NCBI RefSeq assembly: GCF_003255815.1
Contig: NC_037674.1
Location: forward strand, 1,820,365 to 1,884,364
DNA from: Theropithecus gelada
Taxonomy: Eukaryota > Chordata > Mammalia > Primates > Cercopithecidae
Length of the DNA stretch: 64,000 bases
Direction of reading: 5' to 3'
Both the position numbers and the translations under genes were made by a program. This document shows positions 10,569 through 21,640 of this stretch, one piece after another. Positions within the stretch are counted from its first letter, which is position 1. Each line of letters starts with the position of its first letter. The notes beneath the pieces are model-generated. The model worked only from the letters and a program-made list of their open reading frames with translations, ran no database searches and had not been told where the DNA came from.

Positions 10569-11570
10569 AGTGTCTATGGTGAGAATGATCATCATTCTCA
10601 ACAACCAGACAGTTGACCTCTCACAAAATGTCAACGTCACTTAGAAGGGACATCCACATTTTATGAAGGACCCCGGAAGAGTCCTGCAGAGGAACCTCAA
10701 TCACATCAAGGTGAAACTCAGCTTCCCTGGAAAGAAAAACAAGCAACCCTGGGTTGATGAATGGTAGGAAAAAGAAAGAAATCAGCTCTTTTTTGCACTC
10801 CATATTGTCATTGACCGAACATGATCAAGGATCTCCACTACAAAATGAGGTTGCCTGCATCCACCTTCCCGACAAAGCTATCATTCAGGAGACCAGGATT
10901 TTTGCTGACATTCACAACTTTTTGGATAAAAAATATATCTGCAGAGTTTGGATGAGGTCAGGTGTTGCTTGCTTGATATTTTAAGCCCAGGAAAACAATT
11001 CCTAAGTGAAATAGCATGGAACTTGTATCAAATTCAGCTGCGTTGATTTAGCAAGCCATGACAGGTTAAAAAAATTAAAAGAAGAGGCTGGGTGCGGTGG
11101 CTTACGCCTGTAATCTCAGTACTTTGGGAGGCCAAGGTGGGTGGGTCACCTGAGGTCGGGAGTTCAAGACCAGCCTGGCCAACATGGTGAAACCCCGTCT
11201 CAACTAAAAATACCAAAAAAAAAAAAAAAAAAAAAAAATTAGATGAGCATGGTGGCAGGCATCCGTAATCGCAGTTACCTGGGAGGCTGAGGCAGGAGAA
11301 TCGCTTGAACCTGGGAGGCAGATGTTGCAGTGAGCCAAGATCGAACCACAGCACTCCAACCTGGGCAACAGAGTGAGACTCTGTCTCAAAAAAATTAATT
11401 AATTAAATAAAATAAATACCAGAAGATTTGGAATGGTATCTATTTCTGTGAGAAAGAAAGCTGAGGAATAAAATACAGAAGTTCTTCATTGAAACAAGAT
11501 GCTGAGTGATACCTAAGACCAGTTTGTCATATATTTTTAAGAACAATAAAACTATTTTATTGATGAATGG
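10569..11570 (+). pseudogene. RPL9 (pseudogene): Processed pseudogene of ribosomal protein L9, split by an Alu
   Basis: Read without introns, the sequence follows the RPL9 mRNA from just before the start codon to the 3'UTR. The ATG equivalent is at 10585. The frame gives NQTVD, then NHIKVKLS and GKKNK, matching residues 7-53 of the 192-residue family protein without indels. Leu20 is now TAG (10642-10644) and Trp61 is TAG (10765-10767). Later parts are YICRVWMRSGVAC (about residues 120-132) and TCAAATTCAGCTGCG. An Alu at 11086-11413 breaks the coding part near codon 165-170. The frame resumes at 11414 (TTTGGAATGGTATCTA), passes the normal stop region, and reaches an AATAAA at 11545-11550. Lack of introns shows retrocopying by L1. 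No poly-A tail remains, and many substitutions plus stops mean it is old and makes no L9. RPL9 is a 60S large-subunit protein. Confidence 0.9.
11086..11413 (+). mobile_element. AluS inside the RPL9 pseudogene
   Basis: Sense Alu from GGCTGGGTGCGGTGGCTTAC, with a long mid A run (11214-11238) and an AATTAATTAATTAAAT tail. RPL9-like sequence lies on both sides, so it inserted after the retrocopy was made. Confidence 0.92.
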
Positions 11571-12189
11571 AACACCCGATACATAGTTGTACAGAACCAA
11601 CGGTATGTTGAGTTGGGAGAGGTAAAAATAGACTGCAGTACACTGATCTGAATTGAGAATGTGATACAAAAGAGGTGGCAAGTACTCGGGAAACGCAGTC
11701 TCACACTAAACTTCCATTTGAGTTAAATCGTTCACATTCGCAGACTATAGCGGCACTTGCTAAATGTGGTTAAAATCCCCACTTTGTCAAAATAGCAGAG
11801 ACATCTCCGGATGGGCATGTGCCTGCAGAACACTTTGCCTTCCTCAGGGAAAGGTGCTGCCTGCTATGATGTTGTTGGCTTTGTTAGCTTTGGGTTTTGT
11901 TTTGATTGGATGTTTTCCAGCCTTCGGAATTTTGAATTACTGTCATCTTTTGAAATAATGCCATACTAATTCAGATGCCAGCATAAATTAAAATACTTCT
12001 TAAGCGCTTAGAAGAAATTAACATCAACGAGCCACATAGTTTTAAAAGAAACATAATGATTTCTCCTAACGTAAGCAAAGAAGCCTTCCAATATACACTC
12101 AACAGAGGAAGCTGCTGCTGAGTGACTGGAAACTGAGAATCCCGGGACTCTGTTCTACCAAAAACAATATTGGCAGGCAGGAGTAACAG
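11571..12189. other. Unassigned, probably non-repeat DNA
   Basis: Mixed composition, some CpG. Open frames of 64 and 89 aa match nothing I recognise. Confidence 0.3.
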
Positions 12190-12402
12190 TTCTGAATACA
12201 GATTTTGGGGTCCGACGGATCTGGGTCCAAGTACTGACATTGCGCCTTACCATTTGGGTGACCTTGCACAAGGGATTTGGGCCCTTTGGTTTTTCATCTC
12301 TAAATAGGATGATGACAGTTGCCTCCTAGGAGGGAGATGAGGAGAAACTGAGATAATGCATGTGAAGATGGTGTGCCCACCTAGTCCAAGTGCCCAGAAA
12401 CT
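12190..12402 (+). mobile_element. MIR SINE
   Basis: Sense MIR: GGTGACCTTGCACAAGGGAT, TTTTTCATCTCTAAATAGGA and GAGATAATGCATGTGAAGAT follow the tRNA-derived, core and 3' parts in order. Confidence 0.85.
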
Positions 12403-12669
12403 CTCAGCTCTCAGACCACTCTTTTGCTCGCTTGACACTCTGTGTTCATCCAAGTAAGGGGGATACACTTTGACACAGAAGGTAAAGTTCGGGCATAAAA
12501 TGAAAACAAACAACACTCTCTGCTTCCCCAAAAAGCATGAATTGTTATAAAGTATCATTTTTAATGTCCCCTTAAAACATTCTCCCATGTCCCATGTGTC
12601 CACATCCACATAAGTTTTATCCAGTTCTTCATCACATTTCTAAGGCATCTCTGCTTAGTGGAAATCCTA

Positions 12670-12775
12670 GAAAGATCATCACTTGGACCCAGGTGTATTC
12701 ACTTGCTAACCCTGCCATGTTGTTTAAGTCATTTCAACTCCCTAAGTCCCAGCCTTGGTGTTTGTAAAATGGAAA
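12670..12775 (+). mobile_element. MIR SINE fragment
   Basis: MIR core in sense: GTTTAAGTCATTTCAACTCC, then GTTTGTAAAATGGAAA. It ends where the L2 begins. Confidence 0.65.
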
Positions 12776-14110
12776 ACAATGTTTACTTTACGGAGCTTAT
12801 GTTCCAGCGGAGAGATGTCAACCACAAAAGAAGGCAGGTATGGTATGTTAGCTAGTGATAAAAGATAAGGAGAAAAGTAAAATGAAAGTAGACAGGAAGT
12901 ATTGGTGGAGGAACAGTTTGAGATGTTACCTACAGTGTCCAGAGAAAAATGACATATGACTTGAAGAAAGTGAAGCAGTGAGTCCTTCAGAAATCCAGGA
13001 CAAGAACATCAAGGAGAAAAGCACAGCAAGTTCAAGAGATGTCAGCAGGAGGACACTGGGATATACTCAAAGTCTGGAGCTGAGGCCAGTGTGGTGGGAA
13101 GGGTGGGTGACTGAGGCTTGAGGCAGTGAGGGCAGAGGAGTCTTAGGGCCAGCCATGTGACCTTATGGGTCACAGCAAGACCTCTGGCTATTTACCAGAG
13201 TGAAATGAAACCACCTGGGAGGTTTCATGAAAAAAGTGAAACCACCAGAAGGTTTGGGCAGAGCAGTGACTTGGTCTGATGTTCTTTTAGCAAGATCTGT
13301 GTTGGGAAGTGTTAAAAGAAAACTTTAGACAAATTAAATTAAACAGTTTAACTGAGCAAAGAATGATTTGATTCATGAATTGGGCAGCACCCTGAACACG
13401 CAGAGTTTCAGAGAGCTCCACCCAGCTCCACGGCAGGCAGTATTTACATATTAAAAAGGGAAGTGCCGTACAGAAGCAGCTGGATGAGTCACAGCTGGGC
13501 GTTTGCCTTATTGGGGCATTGTGTGGTGTGAGGCATTTGCCTTGTACGGGTGTGGTCTGATGAGTTGGCAGCATGTGATTGGCTGAAGCTCAGTGGCTGT
13601 GACTGGTTGAAACTAAGATATTTGTTACAAGAATAACACACTTAAGTTAGGTTGCAGTTGTTTTTTGTATACTAATTTGGGTTACAGCCCTCTATCCAGG
13701 AACTCAAAGTATGAAGGCAGTTTCAGGCCACATTTAATTTAATTTAACAGAAGGGGATGCCTGTGGGCCAGGGCAGAATGGTGGAGTCCAGTTGCAATAA
13801 TTGAGATAAGAGATGATGATAGTTTTAGCCAAAGTAGTAGCAGCAGAGGTGTTAAGAGATGGTTGAAGGCAGAGCCACAGACTATGCTGCCATTCAGACA
13901 GGAGGTGTGTGGGAAACAGAGAAGGTAAATTCTGAACATCTGGAAGGATTTCCAGAACCTAAAACATGGAAGACTGTGAAAAGATCAAATTTGAAAGGGA
14001 GAAAGAAATATCAGCTTAGTCTTACGCATTTTAAGTTTGAAATGCTTATTAAACATGAATCTTGAGTTCTTGGGAAATGTCTGAGATGAAGATGCACATA
14101 TAGGGTCCTT
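12776..14110 (-). mobile_element. L2 LINE, antisense, split by a solo LTR
   Basis: GGGCAGAGCAGTGACTTGGT (13255), CAATAATTGAGATAAGAGAT (13795) and TTTAAGTTTGAAATGCTTAT (14029) match antisense L2 reverse-transcriptase/3' sequence in the expected order. Sequence is continuous across 13309|13750 once the LTR and one copy of its target duplication are removed. Confidence 0.7.
13310..13749 (-). mobile_element. Solo LTR, ERV1-like (MER34-like)
   Basis: 440 bp with TG...CA ends: plus strand begins TGTTAAAAGAAAACTTTAGA and ends TTTAATTTAACA. The direct repeat GAAG (13306-13309 and 13750-13753) is a 4-bp target duplication, as expected for gammaretrovirus-like ERV1. The TTTAGACAAATTAAATTAAA motif is what I recall for MER34. 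No internal viral sequence adjoins, so it is a recombined solo LTR. Confidence 0.75.
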
Positions 14111-14840
14111 CTACTTAAACAATGTTGTCTATAGACATAGAAATGCTGTTAAGAAAAAGATGGCGTAGACTAAGGGGCAATTGAAAAAGGTTTCATGAAG
14201 GGCACCAACAACAGTCAGCATTAGCACTCAGAGCATAAAAATGGTAGGAAGCTGGTGTAGACTCTGGGGAGAGCGGTCTGTAGCCATGGGAGCAGGACCA
14301 CCAGAAAGGGCTGTGTCACTGGTAAGAGGACAATGCCACAGACAGACCGCGTCCTGGCAGCATGGGAGCTGAAGCAAGAGCACTCCCAGCATCTCCTCCA
14401 CCTGCTCACTGATCAACTGCCGATGTTTGTCATTGACTGAGCCAAATGAGGGCAAGGAAGCCCGCTTGGCATAGCCCACAGATTGAACATGCAAGACACA
14501 GAGACGGCAGCGAAGGGTGGAGGGGGAGTATCGAGAGGCAAAATGAGAATAGCAGACACTGTGAATCACGTAGGGAACATGCATAGAAAGAAATGAGATG
14601 TTCCATGGCTGAACAATGGGTCTTCCAAAAATTAAAAAAAAAAAAAGGCTCAAAAGAAGATTCACAAGGGAGACTACAGTGATCACCTCAGAGGAGGAGC
14701 AGCCATCTCGGGGGAGGAAGCCAGGTGGAGTGCAGAGGTGGCTGGGGGCACCGATGCCTCCTGGACTCAAACCAGCCTATGCGCTCCTGCAAAGCTGACA
14801 GATCACTGAAGGTCACCGGGCCTCGGTCTCCTCATTTATT
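14111..14840. other. Ancient repeat-like sequence, family not named
   Basis: 14380-14600 is reminiscent of a common old mammalian repeat, but I cannot name it. The longest open frame in the window (180 aa, minus, 14228-14770) runs through it. It has no recognisable domain and no sign of codon conservation, so I treat it as chance. Confidence 0.3.
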
Positions 14841-14846
14841 CACACA

Positions 14847-14880
<34 letters not shown>
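14841..14880. repeat. (CA)n microsatellite
   Basis: CACACACTCA followed by uninterrupted CA to 14880. Confidence 0.97.
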
Positions 14881-14881
<1 letters not shown>

Positions 14882-15867
14882 TAAACTGAACTATCGCTAT
14901 GATTCTCTTCATTTCTTTACTATGCCATTTGTGTATCTCTGTTGCACCCTTGAAAGGGTCCTCTCTTAGGGCCCTCCCTTATTTCCAGAATACAAGACAA
15001 ATTTAAGTTGGATGCACTCCATTGTTTCTGCAGCACACCCGTCATCCTATCAAGTGTCCTCCCATGTCTGTGATGAGCTAAAGAACTCAAAAGAAAGTGA
15101 CAAGAAGTGGGTTCCTGTAGGAGTTCTGGACCTGAGTGAACTTGCAAAGTTTCCAAAGCTTTCTCTGCCTCAGCTTCTTCCAGTATAAGGAAAACATCTG
15201 TTCTGGCGAAATGAAAGAAATGCACAGCAAGTTGTTTGGAAATATGTAAATACGATGCAAGTGAGAGCTATTATAACGCAATTAGGTCAGTGTGCCACGC
15301 TCTCCCCCAACATGCGAGTGAAAGTATTATTTAGGATATTTAGGACAACAGCAACTATATGAAAAGCAAAATCAGCGGGGTTTTGGTTCAACTAAGTTCA
15401 TCAAATTCTGGTTTAAAGAGATGCATGATTTTGAGGCTTCTCAGAGCTTTTCATATGCTAATCAGTTTTATGACCGTCTAAAAGAGAGAAAAATGCAATG
15501 ATTCCCGAAGTAACTCAGCACCAAAATCCCTCTTTCAAAGAGCATTTCACAGACCATATTCGGTTATTTTTTGCTGCACGCCCAACAGAAATGCCAAGTG
15601 ACTGTGATCATAATCCTGTTAGCCGAAGTTAACATGTATTGACTGTCTCCTGGGCCAGCATGACCATTGGGTGCGGGCCTCCGAGTCAGACAGGTGTGTC
15701 AACGGTGTGCTTCGGCTTTCCCTTTTCAAACAGGTGCCTCAGCTGTCCCTCTTCTTTACATTGGAGGTGACACCAGTGCCTGATGTTTAGAGTGTAGTGA
15801 GGAGTCTGCGAGCTAAAGATTGACAGCATTTGTCCCGTACCCGCTGCATGGGAGCACTGCACAACGG
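14881..15867. other. Unassigned; possible small MIR remnant
   Basis: Mixed-composition DNA with no gene seen. 15618-15665 (GTTAGCCGAAGTTAACATGT) faintly resembles an antisense MIR 3' end. Confidence 0.3.
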
Positions 15868-16171
15868 TTGTTTTGTTTGTTGTTTTTGTTTTGTTTGTTT
15901 TTTGAGACAGAGTTTCGCTGGAGTGCAGTGGCGCGATGTTGGCTCACTGCAACATCCGCCTCCAGGGTTCAAGCGATTTTCCTGCCTCAGCCTCCCGAGT
16001 AGCTGGGATTACAGGCACGCGCCACCACACCAGGCTAATTTTTGTATTTTCAGTGGAAACATGGTTTCACCATGTTGGCCAGGTTGGTCTCCAACTCCTG
16101 GCGTCTGGTTATCCACCCACTTCGGCCTCCCAAAGTGCTAGGATTACAGGCACGAGCCACTGCACCCGGCC
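15868..16171 (-). mobile_element. AluS with small deletion
   Basis: A TTTTGTTTG-type tail leads into GAGACAGAGTTTCGCTGGAG and the body down to CTGCACCCGGCC. The usual CTGTCGCCCAGG between TCGCT and GGAGTG is missing. Confidence 0.92.
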
Positions 16172-16221
16172 TGCTTTTATTATTAGTCATCACAAACCCC
16201 TCCTGAAGTGGGTTCCCTAAC

Positions 16222-16335
16222 TATTCCTTTTGATGCACAAGGAAACTAAGGCTCAGAAGTAACTGATCTGAAAGCATGCTCTCGTGCTTAGAAAGAGTGA
16301 GGACTGAGTTCTGTATGCACTCAGTGTGAATCCAA
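16222..16335 (-). mobile_element. MIR fragment
   Basis: Antisense MIR core: GCACAAGGAAACTAAGGCTC. Confidence 0.6.
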
Positions 16336-17019
16336 CCCATCCTAAAAGGGACGGCAAACTCATTCCCACTTGGGATCCAGCTCTGCAGGGGGCGAGTGTG
16401 TGACTGTCTTGGGCTGGACATTAGGACTTGCAGCGCTATGCAGCATTTCACATGCACCTCTATACTGCCCTCAGACAACGTTCTGCACTTCCGGATGCTG
16501 GAATAGGTCACTTTTCAGTGGAATTCAGCACTTCCCAGTGGAAATGCTGGAATGTGTGATGTGAATACTAGTAAGCAGTAGCTTGCATTTATTGATTACT
16601 TTGGGTTTTAATTTTGGCTTTTCACCCTTCTGCTTTGATTCTTTCCCATTATATATTTCTACCTGTTCATTTTCACCCAGGTCATTCTTGCTAAGGGCAT
16701 ATTTATCCAGTTCGTTCTTAACCAATGAACTTTAATATGCTTTAATTTTGCCTGGTATTATGCAATATGAAAGGGAAACTAAAGGAAATACTTTCTAAGG
16801 GTAGAATTTAATGTGTTCGTCGTATCTAAGCTAGGGAAAAGAAGTACGTTTAGATAGTAGGGTCTTTCTTCATGTCCCCAAATCATAAGGGGAGTTGGCC
16901 TCTATTTTTTTCTATCCCCAAGGCTGGCTTCACTTACACACATGGTTTGGAAACAATCGTCAACCTCTGACTCTTTGGAATTGGATGTTTAATCCACTTA
17001 TTATCATTTTTTGCTAATG
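16336..17019. other. Unassigned spacer
   Basis: No recognised repeat or gene; short open frames only. Confidence 0.3.
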
Positions 17020-17205
17020 CAAAATTAATTAAAATTTAATCAATAATCTTAATAATTATCAATTTATAATTTTATATTTTAAATGTACATTATTAATATT
17101 TAAAGCATTATAATATTAAATTATTTTAATACCTAATATAAGTAATAGTTTTAATATTAATTTAATAACAAATTAAACATTATTTTTTTCTCAGCCATAT
17201 ACTTT
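17020..17205. repeat. AT-rich low-complexity block
   Basis: Almost only A and T, built of AATTAAAATTTAAT/TAATATTAAA-like words. Confidence 0.85.
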
Positions 17206-17244
17206 ATATCACAATTTTGTGGTTCTCCTATGTCATGGGTTTTT

Positions 17245-17530
17245 GTTTGCTTGTTTGTTTGCTTTTGAGACAGAATCTCACTCTGTCACCCAGGCTGGAG
17301 TGCAGTGGTGCAATCTTGCCTCCAGGTTCAGGTGACTCTCCTGCTTCAGTCTCCCAAGTAGCTGGGATTACAGGGGCACACCACCACACCCAAGCAATTT
17401 TTGTATTTTTAGTAGAGACAGAGTTTCACCATACTGGCCAGGCTGGCCTCAGACTCCTGACCTCAAGTGATCTGCCTGCCTCGGCCTCCTAAAGTGCTGA
17501 GATTACAGGTGTGAGCCACTGCACCTGGCC
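17245..17530 (-). mobile_element. AluS with left-arm deletion
   Basis: Antisense body from TTTTGAGACAGAATCTCACT to GCACCTGGCC. The GGCTCACTGCAACCT segment is missing (GCAATCTTGCCTCCAGG). TGTCATGG/TTGTCATG flanks suggest the target duplication. Confidence 0.9.
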
Positions 17531-17599
17531 TTGTCATGTTTTTTAACAGTGTAACTTTATGAAGAATTTGCATTTTCCCTTTAAACCAAGACTTTTTAA

Positions 17600-18941
17600 A
17601 TGGAGAGATTATTAGGGAATAGGTAGAGAAATACAGTGTTGTTGCTATTTGTTTATTTCTTTCATAGTTTTATTGTATGGTGCATTATTTCTTTCATTGT
17701 GATTTATAGAGTTATTTTTTCTTTGTGGCCTAATACAGTGTCGATTTTTATGAATTTTTATTTGCGCTTGAAAAGAAGGTATATTCCCTTATGGCAGAGT
17801 TTTGAGGTTAATTTATTTCCATTAGAGTTGCTTCGTTGAATAATTTTAGATCTTCTGAATTCTAACGAATGTTTTGACTCTTTGATCTGGCCTTGTCTGA
17901 GGGAGGCATGTTAATGCCTCTTGTTATGAGTTTCTATTCCTCCTAGGATCTCTTTCATATTCTGGGTCCAAAAGTTGTTTATTTTTTATTTGGGGCATAG
18001 ATATTTGTACCTTCTATATATTCACATGGGAAGGTAGCCTTTTATAAAAATACCCATCTTTTTTCTCATGTCATACTTTTTATTACATTATATACCTTTC
18101 CTAACATAAAAATCACGATTCCTCCACTTTTTAAAGTTAATGGAGAATTTTTAAAAGAAGTTCTTGGTTTATACAAAAATTGAGCAGAGTGCAGAGTCCA
18201 CAGCGCCCCCACACACCCCTTCTCCCTCCAAACAGTTTCCCCTGTTGTTTACATCTTGCATAGGTATGGTACATGTGCTTCAGTTGATGAACCAATATTG
18301 ACAGGTTATTATTAACTAAACTCTATAGTTTATACTAGAGTTCGGTGTACATTTGATGAGTTTTGACAAATGTATAATGTCCCCTGCTTTGCCTTTTCCA
18401 GAATGTCATAGAGGTACCATCACGCAATATATGTCCTTTGGAGCCTGGCTTCTTTCATTTATGCAATGTGTCTTCAATATTTCGATACAAGGTTTTTATT
18501 TTGTTAAAGTTTTCTAGAATTCTAATTTTAAATATTTGTTCTGTTTCACAGCTCTGGTGTACTGGTTTGGGAATTTCAGTTTACACCTGTTAGATCTCCC
18601 TTGCCTGTCTTACACGTACCAGTCTCTCTCATGCCCTTTTTATAGTCTTTTCCATTTATTGTTGAACAGTTTCACTCTTCTTTTTGTTTTTTATTTTTCT
18701 TGGTGTATTTTTTATGGTATGTATCAGTCTTATGGTTTTTTAAATTTTCAATCATTCTGAAATATCAGATTAGAGATTTTGTCTTTAATTTGGATGATAG
18801 TGAAGTGTTTTTTGGAAAGGACGATAACCAATTAAGGCTGCATTGTCAAGGAAGTTTCATTTCTGCAGAATCACAGCATCTTCCCCTGGGGAACTCAGAA
18901 AGCTGAGGTAAAGGTGCTCTCCTGGACGAGCCACCCACAGC
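17600..18941 (-). mobile_element. Old L1M pieces, antisense
   Basis: 17640-18125 resembles antisense ORF2 endonuclease sequence. 18350-18480 (GATGAGTTTTGACAAATGTA, GCCTTTTCCAGAATGTCATA) matches an L1M 3'UTR in antisense; the same 3'UTR recurs at 47170-47210. These parts are not in element order, so at least two fragments are present. 18530-18941 is T-rich and unassigned. Confidence 0.6.
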
Positions 18942-19258
18942 GTGCTCCAGCTTGGTACTCCGCAACCCCCACCCCCAGGGGAAGTGTGCTCCAGCTGGGT
19001 ACTGAGCAACCCCCACCAGGAGGGGAAGGGTACTCCAGCTGGGTACTGAACAACCCCCACCACCAGGGGAAGGGTACTCCAGCTAGGTACACAGCAACCC
19101 CTACCACCAGGGGAGGGGTGCTCCAGCTGGGTACTCAGCAACCCCCACCACAGGAGGAAGGGTGCTCCAGCTAGGTACACAGCAATCCCTACCACCAGGG
19201 GAAGAGTGCTGCAGCGAGGTACTTGGCAACCCCCACCACCGGGGGAGGGGCGCTACAG
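18942..19258. repeat. 44-bp minisatellite, 7.2 units
   Basis: Seven units start at 18942, 18986, 19030, 19074, 19118, 19162 and 19206, each exactly 44 bp, followed by a partial eighth at 19250. Each unit runs GTGCTCCAGCTGGGTACT, GCAACCCCCACC, then an AGGGGAAGG-like end. Units 4 and 6 share TAGGTACACAGCA and CCCTACC, so an 88-bp two-unit step is visible. Because 44 is not divisible by 3, the reading frame rotates, and it stays open on both strands (112 aa on minus, 86 aa on plus); these frames look incidental. Confidence 0.97.
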
Positions 19259-20339
19259 GAGGGTTTACTTCTAAGGTGGACCCAGTGGCTCTAGGAGTGC
19301 AGCCACAGAAAATGCCCTAGCAATGACAAGCAGACGCCAGGAGTGGGCTGGCTGCCCTGAACATGAGAAGGGTGCTCACAGCACCAGCTGCAGTTTTCAT
19401 CTTCAGGTTTATTTTCATCACATTTTTTACCCTGGTAGGTTTCAATATTTGTTGGAATTTAAACATTTGTCCAAATACGTGTTTTGTAATCCTTTTTTGT
19501 TTTATCAGGACAACTCTGTGACAGCAGCGACTGTCCAGGGTCTCTCTCAACTCATGGCTCTAGGACACCCTTTTAAAAGGACAGCTGTCTCAAACTATTA
19601 AAAATACCCTCGTGTGTCCGCTCCCGTCCCTCAGGATGCAGTCTGATCGGGGCAGCTTCCCGTCCCCACTGCAGGCGGTGCTCTGCGCTGCCTTCCCCTT
19701 TACCGGCTCCGTAGGGCCGCCTGCAGCCCCTGCCCCTGCCCCAATCTTGGGGCCTTCATTTTCCTAGGATCCCAGGGTGCCCACTTTAGGTTTTGTTGCC
19801 ATTCGTTTTTCTTTCAGGTGGATCCTTGTCCTTTGGAGAGAAAGTGTTTGTTTGCTCTTCCTGGGATGCCAAGTGATGTGGGTTTCCCATTTAATGTTCA
19901 CCCATCCGTTAAACTTACTTCTAACTGAGAGAAGCCTTTGGGGCTGTTCTGTTTTTTCTGGGATTCACTCCTTTAGATTTTTGCGCAGCCTACAGTCTTC
20001 TTATTGAGGCGGTGGTGGGCGAGTGAGTATTTGGTTTTCCTTCCTGGACTCCTAGGCCCAGGCCATGCTTCCATCTTTCCCGCCACTGCAGAGTAGCTGC
20101 TGGTCCCACGGAGACTTGCAGTTCTCCAGTGCTTGCCTGTGCCTTCCTCTACCATGGGTGTCACGGGGACTCTTTCTCACCTGGTTCTGCTGAAGATGCT
20201 GCCAGCCCCAACCCTCACCTTGGCTATCCTACTTGCTTTCTTTGCTTTTGTGACTGTACCCTCAGACAGAAAAGGAACAAACAATAATCAATAAACCTAT
20301 GTTGCAACCATATTTTTGCTGCTAGACTTTCTCTGTTCT
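19259..20339. other. Unassigned, GC-richer stretch
   Basis: 19600-20270 is richer in G+C and CpG (CCTTTACCGGCTCCGTAGGG) than its surroundings. No gene, repeat family or splice pattern is recognised. Confidence 0.3.
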
Positions 20340-21640
20340 TTTTTGGGTCTGTCTTGGTAAGATTTATTTTTGTCTGAAAGTGATCATTTTATCTACATTT
20401 TCAAAGAATATTAGAACAAATATTTTCACAATATCCTCTTATTATTTTTGTGACTTCTGTAGTGGTGCTCATGTTTTATTCCTAATATTGATTAAGTATG
20501 TTGTTTTTTCATTCTTGTTGGAATTTCACCAGGGATGTCATTATTTTTTGTCTTTTCAAAGAACCGACTTTTGGCTTTATCTTTGTTGTAGGTGTGTTTT
20601 CTTTTTATTTAATCTCTGCTATTTTATTTATTCATTATTCTTGTCTTCTATTTTTTAAGAATTTAGTTTTCTTTGCCTGCCTTCAGGGAGTCTTTGGACA
20701 TCTTTTCTCTTCCAAAATAAGCATCTATGGCTACAAATTTCTTTGAAATAGTTTTTAGTTGTATTCTAGAATTTCAGAATAGTTTTAAAAATATAGTTCA
20801 TTTTGAATTTTTAAAAATCTTTATTTCTTCTTTGATCCATGGGTTGATTACCAAGCAAATAGCAATTTTGTATTTATCTTTTGCTGTTGGTTTTGAAATT
20901 AATTGCATTTTATTTAAGGAAAGTAGTTCACTACTTTCTCCTTTTGAAATTTATTGAGACAGGCTGTACAGTGGAATAACATTAGTAAATATTCCACCTG
21001 ACCTTGCAGAGAGCATGTATTTCACATGTAGTGGGTAGAGTGTTCTATATATGTTCCTAAGGTCAATTTTGTGAATCATAGTGCTCAAGTTTTCTATAGC
21101 TTCACTAATATTTTGTCTATTATTAATAGATATGCATATTGAAATTCTTACATTGTTATTGTAGATTAATGTTTTCCCTCATATTCCATAAATGTTTTCT
21201 TTAAAAGTTAAAAGAATACATTGGTATATGAATATGAATTTCAAACAGTTTATCTTTTCAGTGAATTGGCCTTTTTTTAATTCTAAACTATCCATTTGAT
21301 TTCCAGTAATTATTTTGCATTAAAGTCTACTTTGATTGCTTTAAAGTCTGCAGCCACATCAGTTTCCTTTAGAGTAATTATTTCTAGTATATCTCTCTGC
21401 ATTCTCTATTTTTAATCTTTCTATTGAGTTGGATCATAGTTGAAATAGACATTTTTGTAAGTAAATGTGAGTCACAAGCAATGTATCCTGTGGTAGACGT
21501 GTCTATTGTAAACCATGTGGTTGAATTTTGCTGTTTGAAAAACATCCAGCCATTCTGAGAATGGTTTTAAGTGGATTATATAATTTTACTCATATTTATT
21601 GACAATTTTTAAATTTAATTTTGAACCATATATGAAATCA
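20340..21640 (-). mobile_element. Old L1M ORF2 fragment, antisense
   Basis: TCTTTTCAAAGAACCGACTT (20552), TTCTTTGATCCATGGGTTGA (20827) and AAAGTCTACTTTGATTGCTT (21324) follow antisense L1 ORF2 from reverse transcriptase into endonuclease. All frames are broken. Confidence 0.75.

Noticed and set aside
14228..14770. 180-aa minus-strand frame, longest in the window
   Set aside because: Runs through old repeat-like DNA; no recognised family, no exon signals checked as convincing.
10358..14880. Two CA repeats considered as a possible CRISPR-like array
   Set aside because: Plain dinucleotide repeats without spacers; the genome is eukaryotic.
18857..19195. Repetitive 112-aa minus frame and 86-aa plus frame over the 44-bp array
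   Set aside because: They are by-products of a stop-free 44-bp unit read in three rotating frames.
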